Source: an uncultured Eubacterium sp.
GTDB lineage: Bacteria; Bacillota; Clostridia; Lachnospirales; Lachnospiraceae
Length of the DNA: 13,776 bases
Assembly: GCA_910589665.1 (NCBI GenBank)
Contig: CAJUTR010000036.1
Coordinates: forward strand, 1-13,776
Reading direction: 5' to 3'
Numbering within the stretch: position 1 is the stretch's first letter; each line of letters starts with the position of its first letter. A program made the position numbers and the translations under genes. Under the pieces are notes generated by a model. It had not been told where the DNA came from and searched no databases. It saw only the letters and a list, made by a program, of their open reading frames with translations. Below are positions 1 through 6,614 of the stretch, piece after piece.

Positions 1-61
<61 letters not shown>

Positions 62-91
62 CCATAAGGACTACTTATTCCGTACTGTCAA

Positions 92-120
92 ATGTTATCA
101 TAAAATGGAACAGATGTCAA
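92..120 (-). promoter_or_regulatory. Sigma-A promoter of tRNA-Arg
   Basis: On the minus strand there is a perfect -35 box TTGACA (115-120), a 17-bp spacer, and a -10 box TAACAT (92-97) preceded by TG, an extended -10 pattern. Transcription would start near 85, about 25 bases before the tRNA 5' end at 61. The box match and spacing are seen in the sequence; use of the promoter is inferred. Confidence 0.65.
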
Positions 121-188
121 TGTTTTTCTTCTTATTTTTCGAAAAAAATAGGAATAGAGTCCGTATAAGAAACTATGGCATAGAAAAA

Positions 189-259
189 AGCGGGTGATGG
201 GAATCGAACCCACGTATCCAGCTTGGAAGGCTGGTGTTCTACCATTGAACTACACCCGC
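189..259 (-). tRNA. tRNA-Gly (TCC)
   Basis: Complete cloverleaf on the minus strand. The acceptor GCGGGTG pairs with CACCCGC, the anticodon stem is CCAGC/GCTGG with loop CTTCCAA (anticodon TCC), and the T arm contains GGGTTCGATTCCC. The discriminator base is T and no 3' CCA is encoded (TTTT follows), so CCA must be added after transcription. It lies 60 bases downstream of tRNA-Pro and is probably co-transcribed with it. Confidence 0.97.
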
Positions 260-319
260 ATATTTGTGGCACATCATATGCCGTATTTCTATATAAAATG
301 GAACTGGTGGCTCCATGAA

Positions 320-394
320 TCGGGGTGACAGGATTCGAACCTGCGACCTCTTGATCCCAAATCAAGCACTCTAGCCAAGCTGAGCCACACCCCG
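320..394 (-). tRNA. tRNA-Pro (TGG)
   Basis: Complete cloverleaf on the minus strand. The acceptor CGGGGTG pairs with CACCCCG, the D arm contains GGCTCAGCTTGGC, the anticodon stem is CTTGA/TCAAG with loop TTTGGGA (anticodon TGG), and the T arm is CAGGTTCGAATCCTG. The discriminator is A and no CCA is encoded. It is the first gene behind the strong promoter at 426-454. Confidence 0.97.
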
Positions 395-425
395 TTGCGA
401 TTCGTATTTCCACAACGCAAAACCT

Positions 426-454
426 ATTATATTATAGGAAAATACAATTGTCAA
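426..454 (-). promoter_or_regulatory. Consensus sigma-A promoter for the tRNA-Pro/tRNA-Gly unit
   Basis: On the minus strand the -35 is TTGACA (449-454) and the -10 is TATAAT (426-431), with a 17-bp spacer: a perfect 12/12 match to the vegetative consensus. A second TATAAT overlaps at 431-436 but would leave only a 12-bp spacer. The DNA upstream (455-490) is A/T rich and could act as an UP element. Such strength is usual for stable RNA genes. Confidence 0.85.
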
Positions 455-494
455 GATATTTTTCAAAAAAAATTGAAAATATCTGAAAAAACAT

Positions 495-523
495 TTGACT
501 TCTTCTAACTTTTCGTGGAAAAT
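495..523 (+). promoter_or_regulatory. Possible promoter of the thioesterase gene
   Basis: TTGACT (495-500) is followed after 17 bases by GAAAAT (518-523). The -35 matches 5 of 6 consensus bases and the -10 only about 4 of 6, so this is a moderate call. It faces away from the tRNA promoter at 426-454. Confidence 0.4.
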
Positions 524-553
524 AGGAGAGAAGAAAAGAAACGATGAGAATAC

Positions 554-570
554 AGGAGGGATACGGATTG
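554..570 (+). promoter_or_regulatory. Ribosome binding site that selects a TTG start
   Basis: AGGAGGG at 554-560 is followed by a 7-base spacer and TTG at 568-570. The upstream in-frame ATG at 544 lies before this Shine-Dalgarno sequence and has none of its own. This is why TTG is taken as the start of the thioesterase. Confidence 0.8.
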
Positions 571-957
571 GAAACAGGAATAAAGGGAAAACAGACGAAA
601 GTGGTAACGGCGGAATGCACAGCAAAGGCGATGGGAAGCGGTTCCATGGATGTATTTGCTACGCCAGCTATGATCGCACTTATGGAGGAAACTGCCTGGA
701 AGAGTGTGGCGGCTGCATTGGATCCGGGATACGGGACGGTGGGTATTCGTCTCGAGGTAACACACGATGCCCCGACGCCTCTCGGGACAGTGGTCACATG
801 TGAAAGTGAACTGCTACAGGTGGATGGTAGAAAACTGACGTTTGAGGTGCGCGCGTACGATGAGACGGGGTGTATCGGAAAAGCGGTTCATGAGAGGTTT
901 ATTGTCGAGGAAGAGACGTTTATGGAAAAGGCGCTCTGCCGCGGACATCAGAAATAG
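568..957 (+). CDS. FlK-type hotdog-fold acyl-CoA thioesterase
   Basis: A 129-residue single-domain hotdog protein of the family that includes fluoroacetyl-CoA thioesterase FlK, expected to hydrolyse an acyl-CoA in the cytoplasm. From the TTG start (M-E-T-G-I-K-G), the block VFATPAMIALMEETA carries T32 and E40, and VTHDAPTPLG carries H66. These have exactly the spacing of the FlK triad as I recall it (Thr42, Glu50, His76). The residue lined up with the FlK gate Phe36 is Ser26, so fluoroacetyl-CoA is an unlikely substrate. The length is close to the usual 130-140 residues. The metallophosphoesterase gene follows after 64 bases and may be co-transcribed, although no functional link is evident. 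The family is fairly certain; the substrate is unknown. Confidence 0.88.
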   Translation: METGIKGKQTKVVTAECTAKAMGSGSMDVFATPAMIALMEETAWKSVAAALDPGYGTVGIRLEVTHDAPTPLGTVVTCESELLQVDGRKLTFEVRAYDETGCIGKAVHERFIVEEETFMEKALCRGHQK

Positions 958-1021
958 AGCGCGGGAAATTTCATTCGGATATGGATGAACCGGATTTTTC
1001 TGTGTAGAAAAGAGGAGGCAT

Positions 1022-1708
1022 ATGCGGTACTATATTGCGGATCTGCATTTTTTTCATGAGGCACTGAACGAAAATATGGATTGCCGTGGGTTTGCTTCTG
1101 CGGCAGATATGAATGAGTATATATTGGCACGATGGAACGCAAAGGTGAGGCCGGGGGATGATGTGGTGATACTGGGAGATGTGTCGCTGGGGAGCGCGGA
1201 ACAAACGAGCGGACTGTTAAAAGATTTACATGGCAGGCTGTATCTGATCGAAGGAAACCATGATCACTTTCTCCGGCACCGAAAGTTTGATGCGTCGGTC
1301 TTTCAGTGGGTCAAACCATACGAAGAACTAAAGGATAACAAGCGCAAGGTCGTCTTATGCCATTATCCTGTGTTCTGCTATAATGGACAGTACCGAACAG
1401 GCGAGGATGGGAGGCCTCTCACATATATGCTCTACGGGCATGTCCATAATACGAAGGATGAGATACTTGTTGATCAGTTTATCCATCTGACGAGACAGAC
1501 GATGCACCAGTCAAGGGGGGCTGACAAGGCGGAATCCATCCCGTGCCAGATGATCAACTGTTTTTGTATGTTTTCGGATTACACGCCGCTGACGCTGGAC
1601 GAGTGGATTATGGTAGATGAGCAGCGGCGGGCGCAAATGGGACAGAACAGATCGGACAGCAGGTTATTTGATTTCAGCAAGTGCCTTGCGCCATCGGGTC
1701 TGTTGTGA
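1022..1708 (+). CDS. Calcineurin-like metallophosphoesterase
   Basis: A 228-residue cytoplasmic protein with the dimetal phosphoesterase motifs in the usual order: D7-x-H9 (IADLHFFH), GD53 (VILGDVSLG), GN79-H80-D (IEGNHDH), H114 (LCHYP) and GH140-x-H142 (LYGHVHN). All metal-binding residues are present, so it should be active on a phosphomono- or phosphodiester; the substrate cannot be told from sequence. The arrangement and size match the small stand-alone phosphoesterases of Firmicutes that act on diesters. AGGAGG at 1013-1018 precedes the ATG by only 3 bases, a short but workable gap. The last 40 residues (basic, after YTPLTLDEW) fall outside the recognisable domain. The stop codon TGA doubles as part of the next gene's extended -10 box. 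Confidence 0.88.
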   Translation: MRYYIADLHFFHEALNENMDCRGFASAADMNEYILARWNAKVRPGDDVVILGDVSLGSAEQTSGLLKDLHGRLYLIEGNHDHFLRHRKFDASVFQWVKPYEELKDNKRKVVLCHYPVFCYNGQYRTGEDGRPLTYMLYGHVHNTKDEILVDQFIHLTRQTMHQSRGADKAESIPCQMINCFCMFSDYTPLTLDEWIMVDEQRRAQMGQNRSDSRLFDFSKCLAPSGLL

Positions 1709-1714
1709 TATAAT
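1686..1714 (+). promoter_or_regulatory. Extended -10 promoter for the NYN gene, overlapping the preceding stop codon
   Basis: TTGCGC (1686-1691), a 17-bp spacer, then TATAAT (1709-1714), a perfect -10 preceded by TG at 1706-1707. The TGA stop of the phosphoesterase gene (1706-1708) supplies the TG of the extended -10. Transcription would start near 1721, leaving a leader of about 60 bases before the ATG at 1780. Confidence 0.6.
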
Positions 1715-1779
1715 GATTCAAGCGGAGAACTGCTTATGCGGTTTTTTCGCGGAAAATAAGAGAAGAAAGGAGGGTGGAA

Positions 1780-2529
1780 ATGTTTGGAAAAAGGAGCAAA
1801 TCCAGCGCTGTAGCATTTGTGGATTATGAACATTGGTTTTACGGATATTCAAATTCATTTCAGATGAAGCCTAACGTGGATGAATGGCTGGAAGAACTTA
1901 AAGGAGATTTTAGGCTAAAGGATTTATACGTTTTCGGCGATTTTTCAGAGCCGAACATCGAGCAGGACCTAAACCGGCTGAAAAAAATGACATCAGGCGT
2001 TGTCCATACGGCTAGTGATAAAACGGGCGTGGACAAAGATTTCACAGATGTCATTATGCTGGACCATATTTACCGATATGCAGCGCAGAAGAAAAGCCCC
2101 GAAGTCTATATATTGTTTACGGGTGATGCACATTTTTTGAAAGTGGCAGAATATTTGAAGGAACTTGGGAAAAAAGTGATCATTTATGGAGTGAAGTTTG
2201 GGTTTAGTAATCATCTGAAATCAGTTTCCACGAGTTACGTGGAAATGCCGAGACAATCGCAGGAAAAAGATCATTATAATGAGTTGATATTTGCTAGTCT
2301 GAGCCGGCTGAGGCATAAACCAAGGACACTTGTTACGTATTGGAAAACGATAAACAGCGTATCCGATTACAACCGTGTTTCAAAAGACAGGGTAAAAATG
2401 GCATTGGACGGCCTGCTGAAACAGAAATACATTTCGAAGCAGGAACAGGTCGGTTACAATGGCAAAGTAGTAGATGCTTTACGTGTCGATTGGGACAGAG
2501 TGGAACGAGATGGACTATGGAGTGAATAA
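1780..2529 (+). CDS. NYN-domain (PIN-like) putative nuclease with C-terminal helical/winged-helix region
   Basis: A 249-residue protein. Residues about 9-150 look like a NYN (LabA/DUF88-type) domain of the PIN-like nuclease superfamily: strand AVAFVDYEHW with D15, then SDKTGVDKDFTDVIMLDHIY with D85, D87 and D90, then VYILFTGDAHFLKVAEYLKELG with D116 before a helix. These acidic residues would form the metal site for RNA cleavage. Residues about 170-249 (YWKTI..YNRVSKDRVKMALDGLLKQKYIS) resemble a winged-helix nucleic-acid-binding module. The start is ATG 1780, six bases after AAGGAGG (1767-1773); the in-frame GTG at 1774 abuts the ribosome binding site and cannot be the start. It has its own promoter and terminator. 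The target RNA is unknown. Confidence 0.82.
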   Translation: MFGKRSKSSAVAFVDYEHWFYGYSNSFQMKPNVDEWLEELKGDFRLKDLYVFGDFSEPNIEQDLNRLKKMTSGVVHTASDKTGVDKDFTDVIMLDHIYRYAAQKKSPEVYILFTGDAHFLKVAEYLKELGKKVIIYGVKFGFSNHLKSVSTSYVEMPRQSQEKDHYNELIFASLSRLRHKPRTLVTYWKTINSVSDYNRVSKDRVKMALDGLLKQKYISKQEQVGYNGKVVDALRVDWDRVERDGLWSE

Positions 2530-2538
2530 ATAACTTGA

Positions 2539-2572
2539 GAACCAGCGTGTACGATCGCGCTGGTTCTTTTTT
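2539..2572 (+). terminator. Rho-independent terminator after the NYN gene
   Basis: A 9-bp perfect stem GAACCAGCG (2539-2547) / CGCTGGTTC (2558-2566) with a 10-base loop is followed by six T. It sits 10 bases after the NYN stop codon. The converging LacI-family gene ends at 2602, and the minus-strand side has no clear T-run, so this serves mainly the plus strand. Confidence 0.92.
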
Positions 2573-2601
2573 CTGCCTGTCTAGGGAAAGGAAACGTCAT
2601 A

Positions 2602-3690
2602 TCACTTATGCGGCGGATTGGTGCAGCTATCACGTTCGATCAGACGGCAGGGCAGTTCCAGGCGGACATTTTCATGATGGCCGCCATTTTTACGATCCAA
2701 CAGGAGCATGAGCGCCAGATGTCCCATTTCTTTTTTGGGAATGTCGATCGTAGTCAGCATCGGAACGGTTTTTTGCGAATCATTTATATTATCAATGGAA
2801 ATAATAGAGGGAAAATACCCTTTCTTCTTATGCCGTTTTAGTGCGTCCAGGACTCCGAGCGCCGTAGAATCATTGGCGCAGAAAATGGCGGTCGGACGGC
2901 GGGAAGAGGAGAGCAGGGCGGTCATCGTATGAAACCCCTGTTCCTGTGTTTGGTCTGTCGGGTAAATGTTTTCATAATTTAGTGAGATCTTGTGGTTGAT
3001 CAGTGCCTGATAATAACCGATATAACGTGTTTCATACGTACAGTCGCCGATGTAGGCAATGTTTTCGTGGCCGAGCCTGATAAGATGTTCGACGGCTAGT
3101 TCTGCGGCTGCCTGGCCGTTACACACGACCTCGTCAAACTCATATTCTGTCGGGTTCCGGTCAATGCCGACTAGAAAGGAATAACGCTTTTTTACGATCG
3201 GTACGAGTTCAGGCGGACATTTTCCTAAAATCAGGAGTCCGGTATTCGGTTTGCGCGCGATAAATGCTAGAGCGTTTTTTGTCTTTTCAGACAAGACTTT
3301 CTGCATCGGTTTGTAGGGGACATGCTCCGGCGCGGCGTCGCTGTTTGGGAGATTCGCCATGTCGATCGGGTTTTGTATCTCACCGAGCAGACAGTTGTGC
3401 TGGATCAGTTCTTCTTTGAGATACCAGAAAAGTTCCCGGAAGAAGGGATCTTTGTCGATCGAATCAAAACGGGTTAGAAATAGATCGACGGTGAACGGTT
3501 CTATTTTATCAGAGCTGCCGAGACGCAGCTGGCGGGCAGCAGGGTCTGGCACGTAATGGAGGGAATCCGCAATCTGCCAGATCTTTTCTGTTAATCCGGG
3601 GTTATGGCAACGATGAGCCGGATCATTTAGAACGCGGGAAACGGTGGAAACAGATGTCTCCGCAAGCTGGGCTATTTTTTTTAGTGACAT
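2602..3690 (-). CDS. LacI-family transcriptional regulator
   Basis: A 362-residue DNA-binding repressor-type protein. The N-terminal helix-turn-helix (residues 3-22, LKKIAQLAETSVSTVSRVLN) is typical of LacI/GalR proteins and is followed by a hinge with AARQLRLG. The rest is a periplasmic-binding-protein-like effector domain (GLLILGKCP.., FLVGIDRNP.., HLIRLGHENIAYIGD, PTAIFCANDSTALGVLDAL). The start is ATG 3688-3690, six bases after AAGGAGG (3697-3703); a longer in-frame version to 3777 would add 29 residues before the usual MSLKKIA start and would run over operator 1. The gene is divergent from the NitT/TauT-type ABC importer. Two operator-like palindromes in the shared upstream region suggest that it controls both itself and the importer. 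The effector is unknown. Confidence 0.93.
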   Translation of the reverse strand: MSLKKIAQLAETSVSTVSRVLNDPAHRCHNPGLTEKIWQIADSLHYVPDPAARQLRLGSSDKIEPFTVDLFLTRFDSIDKDPFFRELFWYLKEELIQHNCLLGEIQNPIDMANLPNSDAAPEHVPYKPMQKVLSEKTKNALAFIARKPNTGLLILGKCPPELVPIVKKRYSFLVGIDRNPTEYEFDEVVCNGQAAAELAVEHLIRLGHENIAYIGDCTYETRYIGYYQALINHKISLNYENIYPTDQTQEQGFHTMTALLSSSRRPTAIFCANDSTALGVLDALKRHKKKGYFPSIISIDNINDSQKTVPMLTTIDIPKKEMGHLALMLLLDRKNGGHHENVRLELPCRLIERDSCTNPPHK

Positions 3691-3761
3691 GAGAATCCTC
3701 CTTTTTGGCGCGATATCAAATCTTTCTAGGTGGTTAGCGTACTGACGTAAGCGGTTTTTGT

Positions 3762-3777
3762 GAGAAAACGTTTGCAA
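3762..3777. promoter_or_regulatory. LacI-type operator 1
   Basis: A near-palindrome centred on AC|GT, containing the 14-mer GAAAACGTTTGCAA, which is repeated exactly in operator 2. This is the AACGTT-centred form expected of LacI-family sites. It lies in the 5' leader of the regulator gene, about 35-50 bases after the predicted transcription start, so binding would act as a roadblock for the regulator. The assignment to the adjacent regulator is inferred. Confidence 0.65.
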
Positions 3778-3800
3778 TATACAGGTGAAAGACTAAATGG

Positions 3801-3829
3801 TTGTCAGTTGTTATTTATTACTATAGCAT
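3801..3829 (+). promoter_or_regulatory. Tentative promoter of the ABC importer operon
   Basis: TTGTCA (3801-3806, 5 of 6) and TAGCAT (3824-3829, 4 of 6) are separated by 17 bases. It overlaps the regulator's promoter on the other strand. Transcription would begin near 3836, with operator 2 just downstream. Another -10-like element, TATAAA at 3895-3900, has no good -35, so this call is weak. Confidence 0.3.
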
Positions 3830-3848
3830 AAAATCAAAGGTTTTTCAA
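3820..3848 (-). promoter_or_regulatory. Promoter of the LacI-family gene
   Basis: On the minus strand: TTGAAA (3843-3848), a 17-bp spacer ending in TGC, then TATAGT (3820-3825). The -10 matches 5 of 6 bases and is of the extended TGn type. Operator 2 abuts the -35 box directly and operator 1 lies downstream of the start, so the promoter is bracketed by the two sites. Confidence 0.6.
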
Positions 3849-3864
3849 TTGAAAACGTTTGCAA
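3849..3864. promoter_or_regulatory. LacI-type operator 2
   Basis: TTGAAAAC|GTTTGCAA, a 16-bp palindrome with one mismatched pair. It shares the exact 14-mer GAAAACGTTTGCAA with operator 1, in the same orientation, with centres 87 bp apart. Its inner 14 bases also fit the catabolite responsive element consensus (TGWAANCGNTNWCA) at all but one position, so CcpA binding is a possible alternative. Confidence 0.7.
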
Positions 3865-3977
3865 AAGTTTGGGTGGGATTTTTCGGTATGTCAATATAAA
3901 ATGATAAATAAAGAAAACGCAGACGTGAACAAAAAATAGATGCTAAATGATGTTCGCTTTGCAGAAAAGAGGTAAAC

Positions 3978-4958
3978 ATGAGAAATTTAAAGAAAACTGC
4001 ACTTTTTTTAATGATGCTAATGGTCTTGGCTTCCATGGCTGGATGCGGGAAAAGCGGCGAGAAAGCAACGACTGTTAATATGGGTTATTTTAATAATATT
4101 ACACATGCCCAGGCGCTTTTGATGAAAGCCGAAGGGAAGCTGGAATCGAGTTTTGGTGATGGGATCACCGTGAAATGGAATGCGTTTAATGCCGGGCCAG
4201 CGGAAGTAGAGGCTCTTTTTTCCGGGGCGATCGATATTGGTTACATCGGGCCTGTGCCAGCGATCAATGCCAATGTCAAGTCTAACGGCGATGTGGTCGT
4301 CCTGTCCAGCGCGACGAAAGGCGGAGCTGTTTTGGTGGGACGAAAAGGATCGGGGATCCAAGGGGTCGAGGACTTATCCGGCAAGGTCGTAGCCATACCG
4401 CAGATCGGAAATACGCAGCATTTGAGTCTTCTCCAGCTTTTAAGTGAAAATGGATTAAAGCCGGCCTCCGAGGGCGGGGACGTGACAGTCAGCGCAGTTG
4501 AGAATGCTGATGTGGCAAATATGATGGAACGTGGAGATATAGACGCCGCGCTGGTACCAGAGCCGTGGGGGGCGACGCTTCTCGGGCAGGGGGCGGAACT
4601 TCTGATGGATTATGATAAGATTTATATGCAGGGTCAGTATGATGTGGCTGTCGTTGTGGTTCGTAAAGAGTTCATGGAAGCAAATTCTGAACTTGTGGAG
4701 AAGTTTTTGAAGGAACATGAAGCAGCGACGAAGCAGGTAAATGAAGATCCGACGGCGCTGAAGACGATCAACGAGGAGCTTGACCGCGCTACCGGAAAGT
4801 CACTGAGCGATACGATCATTTCAGAAGCGTTTGGACGGATCGGCGTGAGTTCGGAGCTAAATCGGGAGTCTGTGATGGGATTTGCGAATATCAGTAAAGA
4901 ACAGGGACTCATTTCGGATCTGCCGGAAGAGGGCGTGTTGTTTGCAGAAGGCAGGTAA
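3978..4958 (+). CDS. ABC importer substrate-binding lipoprotein, NitT/TauT (SsuA/NrtA-like) family
   Basis: A 326-residue extracytoplasmic solute receptor. Residues 1-23 form a lipoprotein signal (basic MRNLKK, hydrophobic core, lipobox MAGC with C23), so it should be tethered to the outer face of the membrane. The mature part has the family features: GYFNNITHAQALLMKAEG (36-53), GPAEVEALFSGAIDIGYIGPVPA (73-95), the ligand-loop GNTQHLSLLQLL (144-155) and ALVPEPWGA (191-199). Known relatives bind nitrate, aliphatic sulfonates, taurine or pyrimidine-type compounds; the sequence does not settle which. The ATPase gene follows after 24 bases and the permease after that. AAGAGG (3967-3972) sits 5 bases before the ATG. 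Regulation by the divergent LacI-type protein is likely. Confidence 0.9.
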   Translation: MRNLKKTALFLMMLMVLASMAGCGKSGEKATTVNMGYFNNITHAQALLMKAEGKLESSFGDGITVKWNAFNAGPAEVEALFSGAIDIGYIGPVPAINANVKSNGDVVVLSSATKGGAVLVGRKGSGIQGVEDLSGKVVAIPQIGNTQHLSLLQLLSENGLKPASEGGDVTVSAVENADVANMMERGDIDAALVPEPWGATLLGQGAELLMDYDKIYMQGQYDVAVVVVRKEFMEANSELVEKFLKEHEAATKQVNEDPTALKTINEELDRATGKSLSDTIISEAFGRIGVSSELNRESVMGFANISKEQGLISDLPEEGVLFAEGR

Positions 4959-4982
4959 GTCCTGCGGAAATGGAGAAATGAA

Positions 4983-5726
4983 ATGGCGTTAGTATTTAGG
5001 CAGGTATGTAAGCATTTTGATAACAGTGAGATGCCGACCCTGAACGGGATCGATCTGGAAGTGGAAAATGGTGAGTTTGTTTGTATCGTCGGGACTTCCG
5101 GTTGTGGAAAGAGCACACTGTTAAACTTGGCGGCGGGATTGGAGATGCCCACGAGCGGCGAGATCCTGCTGGATGGGGAAAAAGTGACTGGTCCCGGGGC
5201 AGAGCGGACGGTCATGTTCCAGGAACACGGGTTGTATCCATGGCTGAATGTGATTGAGAATGTGAAATTTGGTATGAAGCTTTCCGGTGTTCCTGCGGCG
5301 GAACAGGAGAAAAAGGCGATGTATTACTTGGATATGGTGCATCTGACGGAGTACCGCAATTATCCGATCCATCAGATTTCCGGCGGAATGCGCCAGCGGA
5401 CGGCGCTGGCACGGGCCTTGACGATGGATTCAAAAGTTCTTCTCATGGATGAACCATTTTCAGCGTTGGATAAACAGACCTCGAACCGGCTTCGTGAGGA
5501 ACTGCAGAAAATATGGATGGAGACGAAAAAGACGATCCTGTTTATCACGCATAGTGTGGAGGAGGCTGTCTTTTTGGCTGACCGTGTCGTTGTTCTGTCA
5601 CCGGAATCAGGAACCATATCAGATATCGTTGAGATCAGTTTAGGGCATCCGCGGCATGTGTATTCTCCGGAATTTGTAGAACTCCGGCATCAGATTTTAG
5701 AGAAAGTAAGAGGAGAGTCGGTATGA
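4983..5726 (+). CDS. ABC importer ATP-binding protein, NitT/TauT (SsuB/TauB-like) family
   Basis: A 247-residue nucleotide-binding subunit with all motifs intact: Walker A GTSGCGKST (37-45), Q-loop Q80 (TVMFQEHGLYPW), signature ISGGMRQR (132-139), Walker B VLLMDEP (152-158), D-loop SALD (160-163) and switch histidine H190 (FITHSVEEA). The FQEHGLYPWLNV segment is characteristic of the SsuB/TauB/NrtD branch. It powers import of the ligand captured by the upstream lipoprotein. The stop codon overlaps the permease start by four bases (ATGA), indicating translational coupling. GGAGA lies 7 bases before the ATG. Confidence 0.94.
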   Translation: MALVFRQVCKHFDNSEMPTLNGIDLEVENGEFVCIVGTSGCGKSTLLNLAAGLEMPTSGEILLDGEKVTGPGAERTVMFQEHGLYPWLNVIENVKFGMKLSGVPAAEQEKKAMYYLDMVHLTEYRNYPIHQISGGMRQRTALARALTMDSKVLLMDEPFSALDKQTSNRLREELQKIWMETKKTILFITHSVEEAVFLADRVVVLSPESGTISDIVEISLGHPRHVYSPEFVELRHQILEKVRGESV

Positions 5727-6481
5727 TAGGATTGATTATATTTTTAATATTACTGGTGGCAGCGTGGCAGGGATTTTACTGGGTGTTTGTAGATCTACTG
5801 GCAGTTTGCAAGCCGTATTCGGTTCCGTCGCCTGGCGGGGTGGCGGAGAGATGTGTCGAACTTCTCAGTGATGGTACGTTGCTACAGGCAACCGGGAATT
5901 CTCTTCTGCGCGGAATTGCTGGATATGCGGCTGCGGTCATTTTAGGGATCATTTTGGGATTGCTGATCAATCATTTCAAATATCTGCAGAAAAATCTGAA
6001 GCCGATCGTGCTTGGGATACAGACGCTTCCGAGTGTGTGCTGGGTTCCGTTTTCTATTTTATGGTTTGGACTTTCGACACAGGCGATCTTGTTTGTCGTT
6101 GTGATGGGATCAGCATTCAGCATCGCCATTTCGGTCGATAACGCTATTAAAAATGTACAGCCGATCTATACGAAAGCGGCCTTGACAATGGGCGCGGGGA
6201 AGGGTCAGCTATACCGGCATGTTATCTTTCCAGCAAGCCTTCCGGAGCTGATCTCCGGTATGAAACAGGGATGGTCGTTTGCCTGGCGTGCTCTTATGGC
6301 GGGAGAGGTCATGACGACATCGATCGGACTCGGGCAGACGCTTATTATGGGCCGAGATCTGGCGGACATTGATCAGGTCATGCTTGTGATGCTTGTCATT
6401 GTACTGGTAGGAATCATCATAGATAAATGTATCTTTTCCGTGATAGAGAACCGAGTGCTAAAAAAACGTGGACTCGCATGA
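5723..6481 (+). CDS. ABC importer permease, NitT/TauT (SsuC/TauC-like) family
   Basis: A 252-residue integral membrane protein. About six hydrophobic segments are visible: roughly residues 3-28, 63-83, 94-116, 119-138, 184-200 and 217-238. The cytoplasmic EAA loop (about 152-172, AALTMGAGKGQLYRHVIFPAS), which contacts the ATPase, is clear. It forms the transport channel of this importer. The gene overlaps the ATPase gene by 4 bases. No convincing terminator is seen between its stop and the promoter at 6518, only a weak CTGG/CCAG hairpin without a T-run. No enzyme gene for a sulfonate, nitrate or thiamine precursor is attached, so context does not reveal the substrate. Confidence 0.93.
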   Translation: MIGLIIFLILLVAAWQGFYWVFVDLLAVCKPYSVPSPGGVAERCVELLSDGTLLQATGNSLLRGIAGYAAAVILGIILGLLINHFKYLQKNLKPIVLGIQTLPSVCWVPFSILWFGLSTQAILFVVVMGSAFSIAISVDNAIKNVQPIYTKAALTMGAGKGQLYRHVIFPASLPELISGMKQGWSFAWRALMAGEVMTTSIGLGQTLIMGRDLADIDQVMLVMLVIVLVGIIIDKCIFSVIENRVLKKRGLA

Positions 6482-6517
6482 CTGGCAGGATATACCAGGG
6501 ATCAAAAGCGGAAAAAG

Positions 6518-6546
6518 TTGCAATTTTTCACGAATTATAGTATACT
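6518..6546 (+). promoter_or_regulatory. Promoter of the zinc-ribbon gene (and possibly eno)
   Basis: TTGCAA (6518-6523), a 17-bp spacer and TATACT (6541-6546): 5 of 6 matches at the -10 and 4-5 of 6 at the -35, with ideal spacing. Predicted start near 6553. Confidence 0.6.
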
Positions 6547-6614
6547 TAGATTCATACTATCCTGTGGCTTGAGCAGTTTGACAGCTATGAGGCTAAATAA
6601 TCGAGGTGTATGTT

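Noticed and set aside
132..413. 93-residue minus-strand open frame with VAGSNPVTP
   Set aside because: This is a translation of the tRNA-Gly and tRNA-Pro genes; the VAGSNPVTP string is a familiar tRNA artefact.
495..803. Open frame in another phase upstream of and within the thioesterase gene
   Set aside because: It overlaps the well-supported thioesterase, has low-complexity composition and shows no family motif.
3691..3777. 29-residue N-terminal extension of the LacI-family protein
   Set aside because: The family starts at MSLKKIA, which has a perfect ribosome binding site 6 bases away; the extension covers the leader and operator 1.
3865..3977. Riboswitch (for example TPP or similar) in the leader of the ABC operon
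   Set aside because: No conserved riboswitch core, stable multi-stem structure or terminator was visible; the region is A/T rich and unstructured by eye.
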